From the NCBI GenBank assembly GCA_023664705.1, contig JAMPFE010000010.1, positions 1 through 64,000 of the forward strand: 64,000 bases of DNA, given 5' to 3'. The stretch comes from Lachnospiraceae bacterium (lineage in GTDB: Bacteria; Bacillota; Clostridia; Oscillospirales; Ruminococcaceae). The notes under the pieces are model-generated. The model worked only from the letters and a program-made list of their open reading frames with translations. It was not told the DNA's origin and made no database searches. This document shows, piece after piece, positions 1 through 9,407 of the stretch. Each line of letters opens with the position of its first letter. The stretch's first letter is position 1. The position numbers and the translations under genes were made by a program.

Positions 1-10
1 ATGCAAATAT

Positions 11-37
11 AACAAAAGGCGGGAATTTCTTCCCGCC
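11..37 (-). terminator. Rho-independent terminator after nifU
   Basis: An 8-bp perfect stem (GGCGGGAA / TTCCCGCC, positions 18-25 and 30-37) is followed on the minus strand by TTTTGTT. It lies just beyond the nifU stop codon and probably ends the nifS-nifU transcript. Confidence 0.85.
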
Positions 38-59
38 TAAAAATGTTATTATAAAGCTT

Positions 60-488
60 TTATTCTCCGCAGTGCTCGCAGTTGTGCGTCTGCGCGAAAT
101 TTTCCTTGTCGTATTCGATGTCGTTTTTGTCGTAATAGTCCTTGACAGCCGCCTTGACCGCCTCCTCGGCGAGCACCGAGCAGTGCAGCTTATGCGCGGG
201 CAGACCGTCAAGCGCCTCGACGACCGCTTGGTTGGTAAGCTCCAGCGCCCGCGAAAGCGGCTTGCCCTTTATCATCTCGGTCGCCATCGAGGAGCTTGCT
301 ATTGCCGAGCCGCAGCCGAACGTGCTGAATTTCACGTCGGTTATCACATCGTTGTCGATTTTCAGGAAAATCTTCATAATATCGCCGCATTTGGCGTTGC
401 CGACCTCCCCTACCCCGTCGGCGTTCTCCATTGTGCCGACGTTGCGCGGATTGGTAAAATGATCCATAACCTTTTCACTGTATAACAT
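60..488 (-). CDS. nifU: NifU/IscU-type Fe-S cluster assembly scaffold
   Basis: This 142-residue protein is a scaffold on which [Fe-S] clusters are built before transfer to apo-proteins. The three scaffold cysteines are visible at about residues 34 (NAKCGD), 59 (FGCGSA) and 103 (KLHCSV), with Asp36 beside the first. The length matches the NifU N-terminal/IscU family, without a C-terminal NFU domain. An additional CxxC pair (C137, C140) sits at the extreme C-terminus and is not part of the classical scaffold. Its start overlaps the end of the nifS gene by 14 bp, so the two are translated together. No iscR, hscA or fdx homologue is in the visible neighbourhood, which fits the minimal two-gene system common in Clostridia. 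Confidence 0.95.
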   Translation of the reverse strand: MLYSEKVMDHFTNPRNVGTMENADGVGEVGNAKCGDIMKIFLKIDNDVITDVKFSTFGCGSAIASSSMATEMIKGKPLSRALELTNQAVVEALDGLPAHKLHCSVLAEEAVKAAVKDYYDKNDIEYDKENFAQTHNCEHCGE

Positions 489-1668
489 ATTTTCTCTTGC
501 CCTCCCGTAAATCCTGCCATATAGGCGACATATTGCGCAGATATTCCACGACCTCTTTCACCGATTTTACAATAAATTCCATTTCCTCGGGAGTATTTTC
601 CTCCGAGAGCGTCAGCCGCAGCGACCCGTGCGCGACCTCGTGCGGTCTGCCGATAGCGAGCAGCACATGGCTCGGGTCGAGCGACCCCGACGTACAAGCG
701 GAGCCCGACGACGCGCATATTCCCTTGGCGTCGAGCAACAGCAGCAGGCTCTCGCCCTCAATGCCCTCGAAACACATATTCACGTTGCTCGGGAGGCGGT
801 TTTCCCTTGCGCCGTTGAGTATCGAGTGTGGTATCTCGGACAGCCCCTCGATAAGCCTGTCGCGCATGGCGATGAGCTTCGGCGTGTTTTCGGGAATATT
901 CCCGACAGCCTCCTTCAGAGCCGCTGCCATTGAGCATATACCCGCGATATTCTCCGTGCCCGCGCGTCTGCCGCGCTCCTGAGCGCCGCCCTCGATAAGG
1001 CAGGACGGCATAAGCCCCTTGCGAACGTACAGCGCTCCGACGCCCTTTGGTCCGTGGAATTTATGCGCCGAAAGCGACAGCATATCGCAGCCAACGTCGT
1101 GTACGTCAAGCGGGATATGCCCGACCGCCTGAACCGCGTCCGTGTGGAACAGCACGCCCCGCTCCCTACAGACAGCCGCTATCTCCTTGACGGGCATTAT
1201 CGTGCCTATTTCATTGTTTGCCGCCATGATCGTCACCAGCGCGGTATCCTCGCGGACAGCCGCGCGAATTTGCTCGGCAGTGACGTTCCCGCAGCCGTCG
1301 ACCGACAGCAGCTCCACCTCAAAGCCCTGTTTTTCCAGCTTTTTCAGCGTGTGGAGTATGGCGTGGTGCTCGGTTTTCTGGGAAATGATGTGCCTTTTCC
1401 CTTTTCGGGCGCCCCATTCCGCCGCGGAGAGCAGCGCCTGATTGTCGGATTCGCTGCCGCCCGAGGTGAAGTATATCTCCTTAACGTCCGCGCCGAGGCT
1501 CTCGGCAATGCTCTGCCGCGCGTTGAAAAGCGCCTCCGCGGCGAGCTGCCCTAAGGTATGCAGCGAGGACGGGTTCCCGTAACTCTCCTCCAGATACGGC
1601 AGCATCGCCGCAACAGCCGCCCTGCTCATTTTGGTCGTCGCGGCGTTGTCGACATATATCGTGTTCAT
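475..1668 (-). CDS. nifS: NifS/IscS-like cysteine desulfurase
   Basis: A PLP-dependent class V aminotransferase-fold enzyme that takes sulfur from L-cysteine for Fe-S cluster assembly on the adjacent NifU. The PLP lysine is in LSAHKFHG (about residue 203) and the persulfide cysteine in SSGSACTSGS (about residue 325); the N-terminus IYVDNAATTK is typical. I place the start at the ATG at 1668 (397 aa), because AGGTGA lies 5 nt upstream; a GTG at 1677 in the same frame would overlap this ribosome binding site. The gene overlaps nifU and has its own sigma-A promoter upstream. Confidence 0.95.
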   Translation of the reverse strand: MNTIYVDNAATTKMSRAAVAAMLPYLEESYGNPSSLHTLGQLAAEALFNARQSIAESLGADVKEIYFTSGGSESDNQALLSAAEWGARKGKRHIISQKTEHHAILHTLKKLEKQGFEVELLSVDGCGNVTAEQIRAAVREDTALVTIMAANNEIGTIMPVKEIAAVCRERGVLFHTDAVQAVGHIPLDVHDVGCDMLSLSAHKFHGPKGVGALYVRKGLMPSCLIEGGAQERGRRAGTENIAGICSMAAALKEAVGNIPENTPKLIAMRDRLIEGLSEIPHSILNGARENRLPSNVNMCFEGIEGESLLLLLDAKGICASSGSACTSGSLDPSHVLLAIGRPHEVAHGSLRLTLSEENTPEEMEFIVKSVKEVVEYLRNMSPIWQDLREGKRKYVIQ

Positions 1669-1707
1669 TTTCATCACCTGCTCTATAATTCATATATGTT
1701 TAGTAGG

Positions 1708-1736
1708 ATTATAACATATTATTGCCGAAAAGTCAA
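1708..1736 (-). promoter_or_regulatory. Sigma-A promoter of nifS-nifU
   Basis: On the minus strand, TTGACT (1731-1736) and TATAAT (1708-1713) are separated by exactly 17 bp, about 40 bp upstream of the nifS start. Confidence 0.85.
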
Positions 1737-1777
1737 GAGGGGCAACAAATCTTTCACAAAAAAAGAGATAATTGTCC

Positions 1778-1812
1778 AAAAAAAGCGGCGCCGGAAATTT
1801 ATCCGACGCCGC
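1778..1812 (-). terminator. Rho-independent terminator after gap
   Basis: Arms GCGGCGCCGG (1785-1794) and CCGACGCCGC (1803-1812) pair with one mismatch, and seven T residues follow on the minus strand (1778-1784). It lies just after the gap stop codon. Confidence 0.9.
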
Positions 1813-1834
1813 AGGAACGTTATTTGCTTTGCGA

Positions 1835-2869
1835 TTACAGCTCAGCGAAGTACTTGATAGTTCTTACCATCTGAGAGGTGTAGGAGTTCTCGTTGTCGTA
1901 CCAAGAAACGACCTGAACCTCGTAGAGGTCGTCCGCGACCTTGGAAACCATGGTCTGTGTAGCGTCGAACAGCGAGCCGTATCTCATACCGATAACATCG
2001 GAGGAAACGATCTGATCCTCGTTGTAGCCGAAGCTCTCGGAGGCGGCAGCCTTCATTGCGGCGTTGATGCCCTCCTTGGTAACGTCAGCCTTCTTAACGA
2101 CAGCGGTAAGAATGGTGGTCGAGCCCGTGGTAACGGGAACGCGCTGCGCGGAACCGATGAGCTTGCCGTTCAGCTCGGGGATAACGAGACCGATAGCCTT
2201 AGCCGCGCCCGTGGAGTTGGGAACTATGTTCGCAGCACCCGCTCTCGCGCGTCTGAGGTCGCCCTTTCTGTGGGGACCGTCGAGTATCATCTGGTCGCCC
2301 GTGTAAGCGTGGATAGTGCTCATGATGCCGCTCTGGATAGGAGCGTAATCATTAAGAGCCTTAGCCATGGGAGCGAGGCAGTTTGTCGTGCAGGACGCAG
2401 CGGAAATAATCTGGTCGTCCTTTGTAAGGGTCTTTTCGTTTACGGAGAATACGATAGTCTTGAGGTCGTTGCCCGCAGGAGCGGAAATAACGACCTTCTT
2501 AGCGCCCGCATTGATATGAGCCATGCTCTTGTCCTTAGAGCAGTAGAAGCCCGTGCACTCGAGAACCACATCAACGCCGAGGGCGCCCCAAGGACAATCC
2601 TTAGCGTCCTTCTCCTTGTAGATTTTAAGGGTCTTGCCGTCTACCGTGATAGTGTTAGCCTCGTCGTCCGCCGAAACCGTGTGAAGGTTCTCGCCGATAA
2701 CGCCGCAGTAACCCTTCTGCGCGGTATCATACTTCAAAAGATTAGCCAGCATAGAGGGCGCTGTCAAATCGTTGATAGCCACTACCTCGTAGCCGTCCGC
2801 ACCGAACATCTGTCTGAACGCAAGGCGTCCTATTCTTCCGAAACCATTGATTGCAACTTTAACTGCCAT
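1835..2869 (-). CDS. gap: Glyceraldehyde-3-phosphate dehydrogenase, type I
   Basis: Glycolytic NAD-dependent GAPDH, 344 aa, the usual length. The Rossmann motif NGFGRIGR is at the N-terminus and the catalytic cysteine lies in [12 protein letters not shown] (about residue 150), followed by the phosphate-binding HAYTGDQ...DGPHRKG region. The ATG at 2869 is preferred because AGGAGG lies 9 nt upstream; an in-frame ATG at 2878 directly abuts the ribosome binding site. The gene is monocistronic, with its own promoter, a 5'-UTR hairpin and a strong terminator. The pgk-tpi-pgm genes often linked to gap are not in view. Confidence 0.98.
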   Translation of the reverse strand: MAVKVAINGFGRIGRLAFRQMFGADGYEVVAINDLTAPSMLANLLKYDTAQKGYCGVIGENLHTVSADDEANTITVDGKTLKIYKEKDAKDCPWGALGVDVVLECTGFYCSKDKSMAHINAGAKKVVISAPAGNDLKTIVFSVNEKTLTKDDQIISAASCTTNCLAPMAKALNDYAPIQSGIMSTIHAYTGDQMILDGPHRKGDLRRARAGAANIVPNSTGAAKAIGLVIPELNGKLIGSAQRVPVTTGSTTILTAVVKKADVTKEGINAAMKAAASESFGYNEDQIVSSDVIGMRYGSLFDATQTMVSKVADDLYEVQVVSWYDNENSYTSQMVRTIKYFAEL

Positions 2870-2902
2870 TGGAATCATCCTCCTGAAAGTTATTGAATTT
2901 TT

Positions 2903-2979
2903 GCGGTCGGAACTTGTTTCCGAACCGCGTGATATTATCTATCAAGTAATATTATACTAAATTTTAGCAATTTTATCAA
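2903..2979 (-). promoter_or_regulatory. gap promoter and 5'-UTR hairpin
   Basis: TTGATA (2974-2979) and TATAAT (2951-2956) on the minus strand are spaced by 17 bp. The transcribed leader contains a stem with arms at 2903-2912 and 2918-2928 (GCGGTCGGAA against TTCCGAACCGC, one bulge). It could stabilise the abundant gap mRNA or be regulatory; that role is inference. Confidence 0.8.
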
Positions 2980-3045
2980 GTGATTTTGCCGAATTTCCCA
3001 AAAAAAGCATGTAAATTTTCAATTGTTGATTTTGTGCACTATTAA

Positions 3046-3070
3046 CAAAAAAGCGGCTGCTATGCCGCTT
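3046..3070 (-). terminator. Terminator after the pseudouridine synthase gene
   Basis: AAGCGGC (3051-3057) pairs with GCCGCTT (3064-3070). On the minus strand the stem is followed by TTTTTT. Confidence 0.85.
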
Positions 3071-3109
3071 TATATATGGCGGTATGCATTTTTTACATAC
3101 AACATTTTG

Positions 3110-4075
3110 TCATTTGAACAGTTTGACGAACCAAAGCCCGTCGGCGCCGCCGACCGAAAATTCCCTGCCGTTGAGGTATTCAAGGCAGCCCGCGTCGGTT
3201 GTGAACGCGAATTTCAGCTTGTACGCGCAGAGCGCCTGAAATTTCGCGCCGTACCGCTTGTTGAGCGCGTTTTCGCCATATTTGCCGTCGCCGAGCAGCG
3301 GATGCCCGATATGTGCGAAATGGGCGCGTATCTGATGTGTGCGCCCCGTCAGCAGGTCGACCTCGAGCAGCGACAGCTCTCCCCCGCTCTCCAGAACGCG
3401 GTATTTCGTCTTTATCGTGAGGTGCTCGGGGCGCGGCTTGTCCGAAACGAGCACCCTGTTTTCCTCGGGGAGCTTTTTCAGATACGCCGTGAGCGTCGCC
3501 GAGCGCGGCTCGGGAGTGCCGAAAACCGCGCACAGATACAGCTTTTTTATCTCCCTGTCGCGCACCTTTTGGTTGAGCACGCGCAGACTCTCGGCGTTCT
3601 TGGCGGCGATGACGATGCCGCTCGTGTTGCGGTCAATGCGGTTGACGAGCGCGGGCGCGAAGCTGTTTTCGCGCTCGGGGTCATACTCGCCCTTTTGATA
3701 AAGATAGCTCAGAATGCGGTTTATCAGCGTGTCGGCGGTGTTGTCGCTGTCCTCGTGGACTACCAGACCGACGGGCTTATCGACGAGCAGAACATTTTCA
3801 TCCTCGTAGACAACGCTTATTTCCGCGGAAATACCGCGGAAATCCGCCGTTTCCCTTATCGGCTCTTTCGACAGCAGCTCCTCGCTCAGATAAAACCGCA
3901 GCACGTCGCCCTCTTTGAGTATCGCGTTCGGCTCGACCCTCGCGCCGTTCAGCTTTATGCGCTTTTTACGCATGAGCTTGCACACCAGAGAGCTTTTCAG
4001 CCTCGGGAACGCCTTTGCGAGAAAGCGGTCGGCACGCTGTCCAGCGTCGTTTTTTTGTATTGTCAGTTCGGTCAT
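3110..4075 (-). CDS. RluA-family 23S rRNA/tRNA pseudouridine synthase
   Basis: A 321-residue enzyme that isomerises specific uridines in structured RNA. Residues about 10-75 form an S4 RNA-binding domain (RADRFLAKAFPRLKSS...IKLNGARV), followed by the catalytic domain with NRIDRNTSG, the RluA motif II equivalent of HRLDRxTSG. The catalytic Asp is the one after RI. GRTHQIRAH near residue 250 is the other family signature. First position His to Asn (NRID) occurs in the RluC/YjbO branch. The exact target uridine cannot be told from sequence. The gene sits 7 bp downstream of the small ORF at 4083-4379, so they may be cotranscribed. Confidence 0.93.
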   Translation of the reverse strand: MTELTIQKNDAGQRADRFLAKAFPRLKSSLVCKLMRKKRIKLNGARVEPNAILKEGDVLRFYLSEELLSKEPIRETADFRGISAEISVVYEDENVLLVDKPVGLVVHEDSDNTADTLINRILSYLYQKGEYDPERENSFAPALVNRIDRNTSGIVIAAKNAESLRVLNQKVRDREIKKLYLCAVFGTPEPRSATLTAYLKKLPEENRVLVSDKPRPEHLTIKTKYRVLESGGELSLLEVDLLTGRTHQIRAHFAHIGHPLLGDGKYGENALNKRYGAKFQALCAYKLKFAFTTDAGCLEYLNGREFSVGGADGLWFVKLFK

Positions 4076-4082
4076 CTTGCAC

Positions 4083-4379
4083 TCATTTCATCCTATGTCC
4101 GCGCAGCCAATATCTGTACGCCTCTTTCCAATTGCGAAACCTCCGCCACGCGTCAAACTCCTCGTCCGACTTGTCGAACCACCTGCGGCGGAACTCCTTC
4201 GTGGAGTAAAACGTTTCAAAAAAACGCCAATCGCAAATGTTCCAACTGCAAAAAAGCTTTCTGTAACCGCACCCTTTCGGGATATCGCTTGCGCGCCGAA
4301 CAGACTTGCTCGCCATGCGTTTGCTGAATTTGCTTCCCGAATCCTTAACGACGCTCGTCCTTTTGTAGCTTCTGCTCAT
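4083..4379 (-). CDS. Small basic conserved protein of unknown function
   Basis: A 98-residue protein rich in Arg, Lys, Trp and Tyr, beginning MSRSYKRTSVVKD and containing KGCGYRKLFCSWNICDW, with three closely spaced cysteines. I recognise the general pattern of a short 'hypothetical protein' common in Clostridia but know no function. The basic charge suggests nucleic-acid or ribosome contact (inference). It lies immediately before the rRNA/tRNA pseudouridine synthase gene. Confidence 0.7.
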   Translation of the reverse strand: MSRSYKRTSVVKDSGSKFSKRMASKSVRRASDIPKGCGYRKLFCSWNICDWRFFETFYSTKEFRRRWFDKSDEEFDAWRRFRNWKEAYRYWLRGHRMK

Positions 4380-4432
4380 CGATATCCTCCTTGTACAAAA
4401 ACGGCATTTGTACGGTGATTTCTGTCATTTGC

Positions 4433-5782
4433 TCACTCTTTTGCTTGTTTGGGGGAAATCTTCCGTATGTAAACGAAATACAACGTAAGCGAGATGACCG
4501 CCGCCGTGCTCCAGCCCACGGGCCACGACAGCCATATCCCCTTTGCGCCGAACATGGGCTTCAGGATAAACGCGAACGCCACGCGCAGTATCAGGTCGCT
4601 GAAAGTAGTCACCATAAACGCCGTCATTTGCCTGCCGCCGCGCAGAACGCCGTCCGCCGTCAGCTTCAGCGTTACCGTAAAGTAGAACGGTGCGACCGTC
4701 GCGAGGAACTCCCGACCCGCCTCGGCGGCGACCGCCGTGTCGGCGTTGGAGCTGTCCATAAACAGGTAGATGAGGCTTCTCGAAAGCGCGACATAGCTCA
4801 CAGCGAACACCGCCGCGATAATAACCGCGGCTGCCGCGCCGATCTGAAAGCCCTTTTTCACCCTGCCGTATTCCTTGGCGCCGATATTTTGCGCGGTAAA
4901 GCTCGAAACGGAGTTGCCGACCGTGGAAAAGCAGGTCACGGCGAAAGTGTTCAGCTTTATCGCCGAGGCGTAGCCCGCGACAACGTCCGTGCCGCAGTCG
5001 TTGACAAGGCTCTGTATGAACAGCTGCCCGACCGAGACAAAGCTCTGCTGTAAAATACTGGGAACGGACAGCGTGGCTATCTTGCCGAGCATACGCCACT
5101 CAAACAAGCTGAATTTCCCGCTTTGCATACGCGAAACGCGGCGTATCAGCACGATAAACGCCAGCACAGAGCAAACGCCTTGGCAGATGAACGTAGCCCA
5201 GGCCGCGCCCGCGACGCCCATTTTGAACACAGCCACGAACAGCAAGTCCATGCCGATGTTGCCGAGCGACGAGCCGATGAGGAAAAACAGCGGCGTGTTG
5301 CTGTCGCCGAGAGCCGTGAAAATTCCCGTGCAGATGTTGTAGATGAACAGAAACAGCAGCCCGAAAACATAAATGTTCAGATATGTCTGCGAATCGGGAA
5401 AAATGCTTTCGTCCGTGCCTAAAATTCTCAAAAACAGCCCGCTTGTGAAATATCCGACGACCGTCAATATCACGGCAAGCACGCCCGTCGAGATAAGCGA
5501 GGTATAGACGGCGGTCTTCATCTGCTTGAAGTCCTTTGCGCCGAAAAACGTCGATATCATCACCGAGCAGCCGATGTTCATTCCCGTGCCTATCGCGAGA
5601 AATATCATCGTTATCGGGTAGGACGAGCCTATCGCCGAGAGTGCGTCGTTGTTGATGCAGCGCCCCGCTATCATGCTGTCGGCGATGTTGTACATCTGCT
5701 GAAAAACGACGCTCACCAGCAGCGGCAGCGAGAATTTCAGCAATATGGGCGCTACTGCGCCCTTTGTCATGTCCTTTACCAT
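4433..5782 (-). CDS. MATE family cation/drug efflux transporter
   Basis: A 449-residue, 12-segment integral membrane protein of the DinF/NorM-like multidrug and toxic compound extrusion family. Typical features are the N-terminal LLKFSLPLLVSVVFQQMYNIADSMIAG-type helix 1 region and the pseudo-symmetric second half starting around VPSILQQSFVSVGQLF. The family couples Na+ or H+ influx to export of cationic compounds. The substrate is unknown. It ends 54 bp upstream of the small basic gene and starts 38 bp after the LRR gene, in the same orientation. Confidence 0.93.
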   Translation of the reverse strand: MVKDMTKGAVAPILLKFSLPLLVSVVFQQMYNIADSMIAGRCINNDALSAIGSSYPITMIFLAIGTGMNIGCSVMISTFFGAKDFKQMKTAVYTSLISTGVLAVILTVVGYFTSGLFLRILGTDESIFPDSQTYLNIYVFGLLFLFIYNICTGIFTALGDSNTPLFFLIGSSLGNIGMDLLFVAVFKMGVAGAAWATFICQGVCSVLAFIVLIRRVSRMQSGKFSLFEWRMLGKIATLSVPSILQQSFVSVGQLFIQSLVNDCGTDVVAGYASAIKLNTFAVTCFSTVGNSVSSFTAQNIGAKEYGRVKKGFQIGAAAAVIIAAVFAVSYVALSRSLIYLFMDSSNADTAVAAEAGREFLATVAPFYFTVTLKLTADGVLRGGRQMTAFMVTTFSDLILRVAFAFILKPMFGAKGIWLSWPVGWSTAAVISLTLYFVYIRKISPKQAKE

Positions 5783-5819
5783 ACTATCACTTTAAAATAT
5801 TTTTTTGTCGTAAAAGCGC

Positions 5820-6524
5820 TCACGGACGATATATAGCCTCGAATTCGATTTCGCAGTTAGGCAGCTCCGCCGCGAGCTTTTTCTCAATGCCTTTCACGTC
5901 AATATCCGCCGACGAGGGAAAGCACAACGTCAGGTATTCCAGTTTTTTCAGACCGAAGAGCGGCGACAGGTCGAGGTCTTGATTTATATCCAGATTTACC
6001 TCGGTCAGGTTTGTCAGTCCCGAGAGCGGATATAAATCGCGGAGCGGATTTCTCGCCAAAGCCAGAAAGTCCAGGTTCGTCAGTCCCGAAAGCGGCGATA
6101 TGTTGCTTATCTCGTTTTCGTACAACGACAGCCTCGTCAAGCCCGAAAGCTCCGAAAGCGGGGTCAGGTCGCTGATTTTATTTTTAAACAACTCCAGCCG
6201 TTTCAGGTTTTTCAGCTTTGAAAGCGGCGATATATCGCTTATCTCGTTTTTCGCCAGGCTCAATCCGATAAGGCTTGTAAACTCCGAAATCGGCGATATA
6301 TCGCTTATCTTATTGCTCCCCAACTCCAGTTCGGTCAGCTTTTTAAGCCCCAAAAACGGCGTTATGTCGCCGATATCGTGTCCGTAAAAATACAGCTTGG
6401 TCAGATTGGAAAGCTTTGATATGTTGTCTATATCCTCTTTCGATACATAGCTGTGGCAGTTCAGCTCCGTCGTTTCGGAAATATCGCAAGCCTGACCGCA
6501 AACGGTAAATTGTTCGCCGCTCAT
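5820..6524 (-). CDS. Leucine-rich repeat protein, internalin-like repeats, cytoplasmic
   Basis: A 234-residue protein made largely of about seven 22-residue leucine-rich repeats of the internalin/bacterial type (LxxLxxLxLxxNxIxDIxPL; for example ISDISPLSKLKNLKRLEL). No signal peptide, membrane segment or anchor is visible, so it is probably cytosolic and acts by protein-protein contact. The start has a GGAGGG ribosome binding site. It is followed by the MATE gene; a functional link is not evident. The two central repeats are nearly identical, which suggests recent repeat expansion. Confidence 0.88.
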   Translation of the reverse strand: MSGEQFTVCGQACDISETTELNCHSYVSKEDIDNISKLSNLTKLYFYGHDIGDITPFLGLKKLTELELGSNKISDISPISEFTSLIGLSLAKNEISDISPLSKLKNLKRLELFKNKISDLTPLSELSGLTRLSLYENEISNISPLSGLTNLDFLALARNPLRDLYPLSGLTNLTEVNLDINQDLDLSPLFGLKKLEYLTLCFPSSADIDVKGIEKKLAAELPNCEIEFEAIYRP

Positions 6525-6541
6525 AAAGTTCCCTCCGTTGT

Positions 6542-8365
6542 TTATTTCTTCAGCTTAGCCTCTGCCTTCAGCCGCAGGTCGCGCTCGAGAATGGTCTTTC
6601 TGATGCGGATATTCTTCGGCGTGACCTCGACAAGCTCGTCGTCCTGAATGAACTCGAGGCTCTCCTCTAGGCTCATCTGCTTGTACGGAATGAGTTTCAA
6701 AGCGTCGTCCGAGCCGCTTGCGCGCGTGTTTGTGAGGTGCTTCTTCTTGCAGACGTTCACCACGATGTCGCCCGCTTTCGGAGACACGCCGACGACCATT
6801 CCCTCGTACACGGGAACGCCCGCGTCGATGAACAGCGTGCCGCGCTCCTGCGCGTTGAACAGCCCGTACGTTACCGCCGTGCCCGTCTCCCAAGCCACCA
6901 GAGAGCCCACCGTGCGGCGCGGAATGTCGCCGAAATACGGCTTGTAGCTGTCGAAAACGGCGTTCATAACGCCCTCGCCCTTGGTGTCGGTCAGAAACTC
7001 GCTCCGATAGCCGAACAGCCCGCGCGACGGTATCAGATACTCCAGCCGCGTGCGGCTGCCGACGGGGTGCATACCCGTCATCTCGCCCTTGCGCTGCCCC
7101 ATTTTCTCCATAACGGAGCCCACGGCGCTCTCGGGAACGTCGATGACAAGGCGCTCCACGGGCTCGCACTTAACGCCGTCTATCTCCTTGCAGAGCACTC
7201 TCGGCGTGGAGACGGACAGCTCGTAGCCCTCGCGGCGCATTGTCTCGATGAGTATCGACAGGTGCATTTCGCCGCGCCCCGCGACGTTCATGGCGTCGGT
7301 CGTCTCGCTGTCGGAAACGCGCAGCGAAACGTCCTTGAGCGTTTCCTTGATAAGGCGCTCGCGAATTTGCCGAGAGGTGACGAACTTGCCCTCGCGCCCC
7401 GCGAACGGCGAGGAATTGACCGAGAACGTCATTTCGACGGTCGGCTCGGTTATCTTCACGAACGGCAGCGGCTCGGGATTGTTTACTGCGGTTATCGTCT
7501 GCCCTATGGTAATGCCCTCGATGCCCGAAATGCACACGATGTCGCCCACGGAAGCGCTCTCGCAGGGAGTCTTGTTGAGCCCCTCGAACGTGTACAGCGA
7601 CACGACCTTCGCTTTAAACGGCGCAGTGCGCTCGTGGTAATCGCACACCATGACCTCTTGGTTCTGCTTTATCGTGCCGCGCTCAATGCGCCCGACGGCT
7701 ATCCTGCCGACGTAATCGTTGTAGTCTATCGACGACACCAATAATTGTAAATCGCCCTCGCCGTCGCCCTCGGGAGGGTCGATGTGCTGCAATATCTTGT
7801 CGAACAGCGGCTTGAAATCGGTGCCCATATTGTCGGGGTCGTAGGACGAGCAGCCGAGCCTGCCCGAGCAGAACACCACGGGGCTGTCGAGCTGCTCCTC
7901 GGTCGCGTCCAGGTCCAGCAGCAGCTCCAGAACCTCGTCGACGACCTCGTGATTGCGCGCGTCGGGGCGGTCGGTCTTGTTCACGACGACGATTATCTTG
8001 TGCCCGAGCTCCAGAGCCTTTTGCAGCACGAAGCGCGTCTGCGGCATGGTGCCCTCGAAGCTGTCCACCAGCAGCAGCACGCCGTTCACCATTTTCAGTA
8101 TGCGCTCGACCTCGCCCGAGAAATCGGCGTGCCCTGGCGTATCAACGATGTTTATTTTTACACCGTTGTACATGCACGAGGTATTCTTCGCGAGTATCGT
8201 AATGCCGCGCTCGCGCTCGAGGTCGTTGTTGTCCATGACGCGCTCCGCGACCGCCTGATTTTCGCGGAAAGCGCCGCCCTGCTTGAGCATTTCGTCGACG
8301 AGCGTCGTTTTGCCGTGGTCGACGTGGGCTATTATCGCAATGTTCCTTAAATCTTCTCTTTTCAT
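6542..8365 (-). CDS. typA: TypA/BipA ribosome-associated GTPase
   Basis: A translational GTPase that binds the ribosome like EF-G and supports 50S assembly and stress adaptation. It shows IAHVDHGKTT (G1), RERGITI (G2), DTPGH (G3) and NKTDRPDAR (G4), followed by the EF-G-like domains and the BipA-specific C-terminal domain. I choose the ATG at 8365 (607 aa, MKREDLRNIAII), the canonical start for the family. An in-frame TTG at 8404 would add 13 residues but has no properly spaced ribosome binding site. Confidence 0.97.
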   Translation of the reverse strand: MKREDLRNIAIIAHVDHGKTTLVDEMLKQGGAFRENQAVAERVMDNNDLERERGITILAKNTSCMYNGVKINIVDTPGHADFSGEVERILKMVNGVLLLVDSFEGTMPQTRFVLQKALELGHKIIVVVNKTDRPDARNHEVVDEVLELLLDLDATEEQLDSPVVFCSGRLGCSSYDPDNMGTDFKPLFDKILQHIDPPEGDGEGDLQLLVSSIDYNDYVGRIAVGRIERGTIKQNQEVMVCDYHERTAPFKAKVVSLYTFEGLNKTPCESASVGDIVCISGIEGITIGQTITAVNNPEPLPFVKITEPTVEMTFSVNSSPFAGREGKFVTSRQIRERLIKETLKDVSLRVSDSETTDAMNVAGRGEMHLSILIETMRREGYELSVSTPRVLCKEIDGVKCEPVERLVIDVPESAVGSVMEKMGQRKGEMTGMHPVGSRTRLEYLIPSRGLFGYRSEFLTDTKGEGVMNAVFDSYKPYFGDIPRRTVGSLVAWETGTAVTYGLFNAQERGTLFIDAGVPVYEGMVVGVSPKAGDIVVNVCKKKHLTNTRASGSDDALKLIPYKQMSLEESLEFIQDDELVEVTPKNIRIRKTILERDLRLKAEAKLKK

Positions 8366-8462
8366 TTTGTCACACTTTCTTTTGTTCTGCGGCTGTTTTG
8401 CCAACCCTCATTATACAACTTTTTCCGCGATACTACAATACATATCGCGAAAAAACGTGTTT

Positions 8463-9407
8463 TTAATTGTTATATGTAGAATTTTGCGGTTGGATTTTGT
8501 GGATTTTGCACAACTCGTTTTGCTCGATGAACTCCGACAGCGGCTTGCGCGCGACCTTTTCTCTGTTCTCGGAGAACCACTCATACGACTGCCGCAAGCC
8601 CTCTGCAAGCGGCTTTACCTCGGGTATAAGCCGCAGCATTTCGGCAACGTCAAGCTCGTAGCCGTAATCGTGGAACGGAAAGTAGCTGCGCTGCGGAACG
8701 TCGCCGCTTACGCTTACGAACTCGGGGCGCTTCCCGAGAACGCCGTAGCAGAGCGCCGCCCAATCCCTCACGGAAACGCTCCCGGGGTTCCCGACGTTGA
8801 AAATACGCCGCTTGGGGCGCTTTTCGAGCAGTATCTCCGTAAAGCGGCACAAATCCTCGACGTCGAAGAATTGCAGCGGCATTTCCCCGCTTTTCGGCAG
8901 GCAGAACGGCAAATCCCTCTCCGCGCACTCGAACGCGAACGCTTCGCGGTACAAATTGTTCATCCTGCCATACAGATACGGCGGGCGAATGATGTACGCC
9001 TCGGGAACGCGCTCCGTGAGGAGCTTCTCTGCGGCGATCTTGTCCGCGCCGTACTTCCCCCAGACCGAGTTTGCGCCGACGGGCATATCCTCGCGGAACG
9101 GCTGCGGCAGCGTCTCGGGGTAGACTGCCGAGGAGCTTACCATTATATAGCTGCCAAAATCTTCCAAGCCGTCCAATAAATCGCGGATATCGGCTTCGTT
9201 GTACGCGCACACGTCCAGAACCGCGTCAAAGCCAACGCCTTTCAGAGCGCCGCCTAACGCGTGCCTGTCCGCTTTTATGAGCGTAACGCCCCCGCTCTGC
9301 GGACGGCTGCCGCGATTGAGAACGTACACGCTGTGACCTCTCCGCGCGAAATACTCTGCGGCAAAACGGCTCGCGAACACGGTGCCGCCCGTTACCAAAA
9401 CCCTCAT
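8463..9407 (-). CDS. NAD(P)-dependent epimerase/dehydratase (SDR superfamily)
   Basis: A 314-residue Rossmann-fold protein beginning MRVLVTGGTVFASRF, an SDR nucleotide-binding loop, with SSSAVYPETLP and YGADKIAAE supplying the Ser/Tyr-x3-Lys catalytic set. It resembles extended/atypical SDRs that act on nucleotide sugars, but the substrate cannot be assigned. Its start overlaps the end of the YgiQ gene by 4 bp (ATGA), so the two are translationally coupled. It ends 98 bp from the typA start. Confidence 0.85.
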   Translation of the reverse strand: MRVLVTGGTVFASRFAAEYFARRGHSVYVLNRGSRPQSGGVTLIKADRHALGGALKGVGFDAVLDVCAYNEADIRDLLDGLEDFGSYIMVSSSAVYPETLPQPFREDMPVGANSVWGKYGADKIAAEKLLTERVPEAYIIRPPYLYGRMNNLYREAFAFECAERDLPFCLPKSGEMPLQFFDVEDLCRFTEILLEKRPKRRIFNVGNPGSVSVRDWAALCYGVLGKRPEFVSVSGDVPQRSYFPFHDYGYELDVAEMLRLIPEVKPLAEGLRQSYEWFSENREKVARKPLSEFIEQNELCKIHKIQPQNSTYNN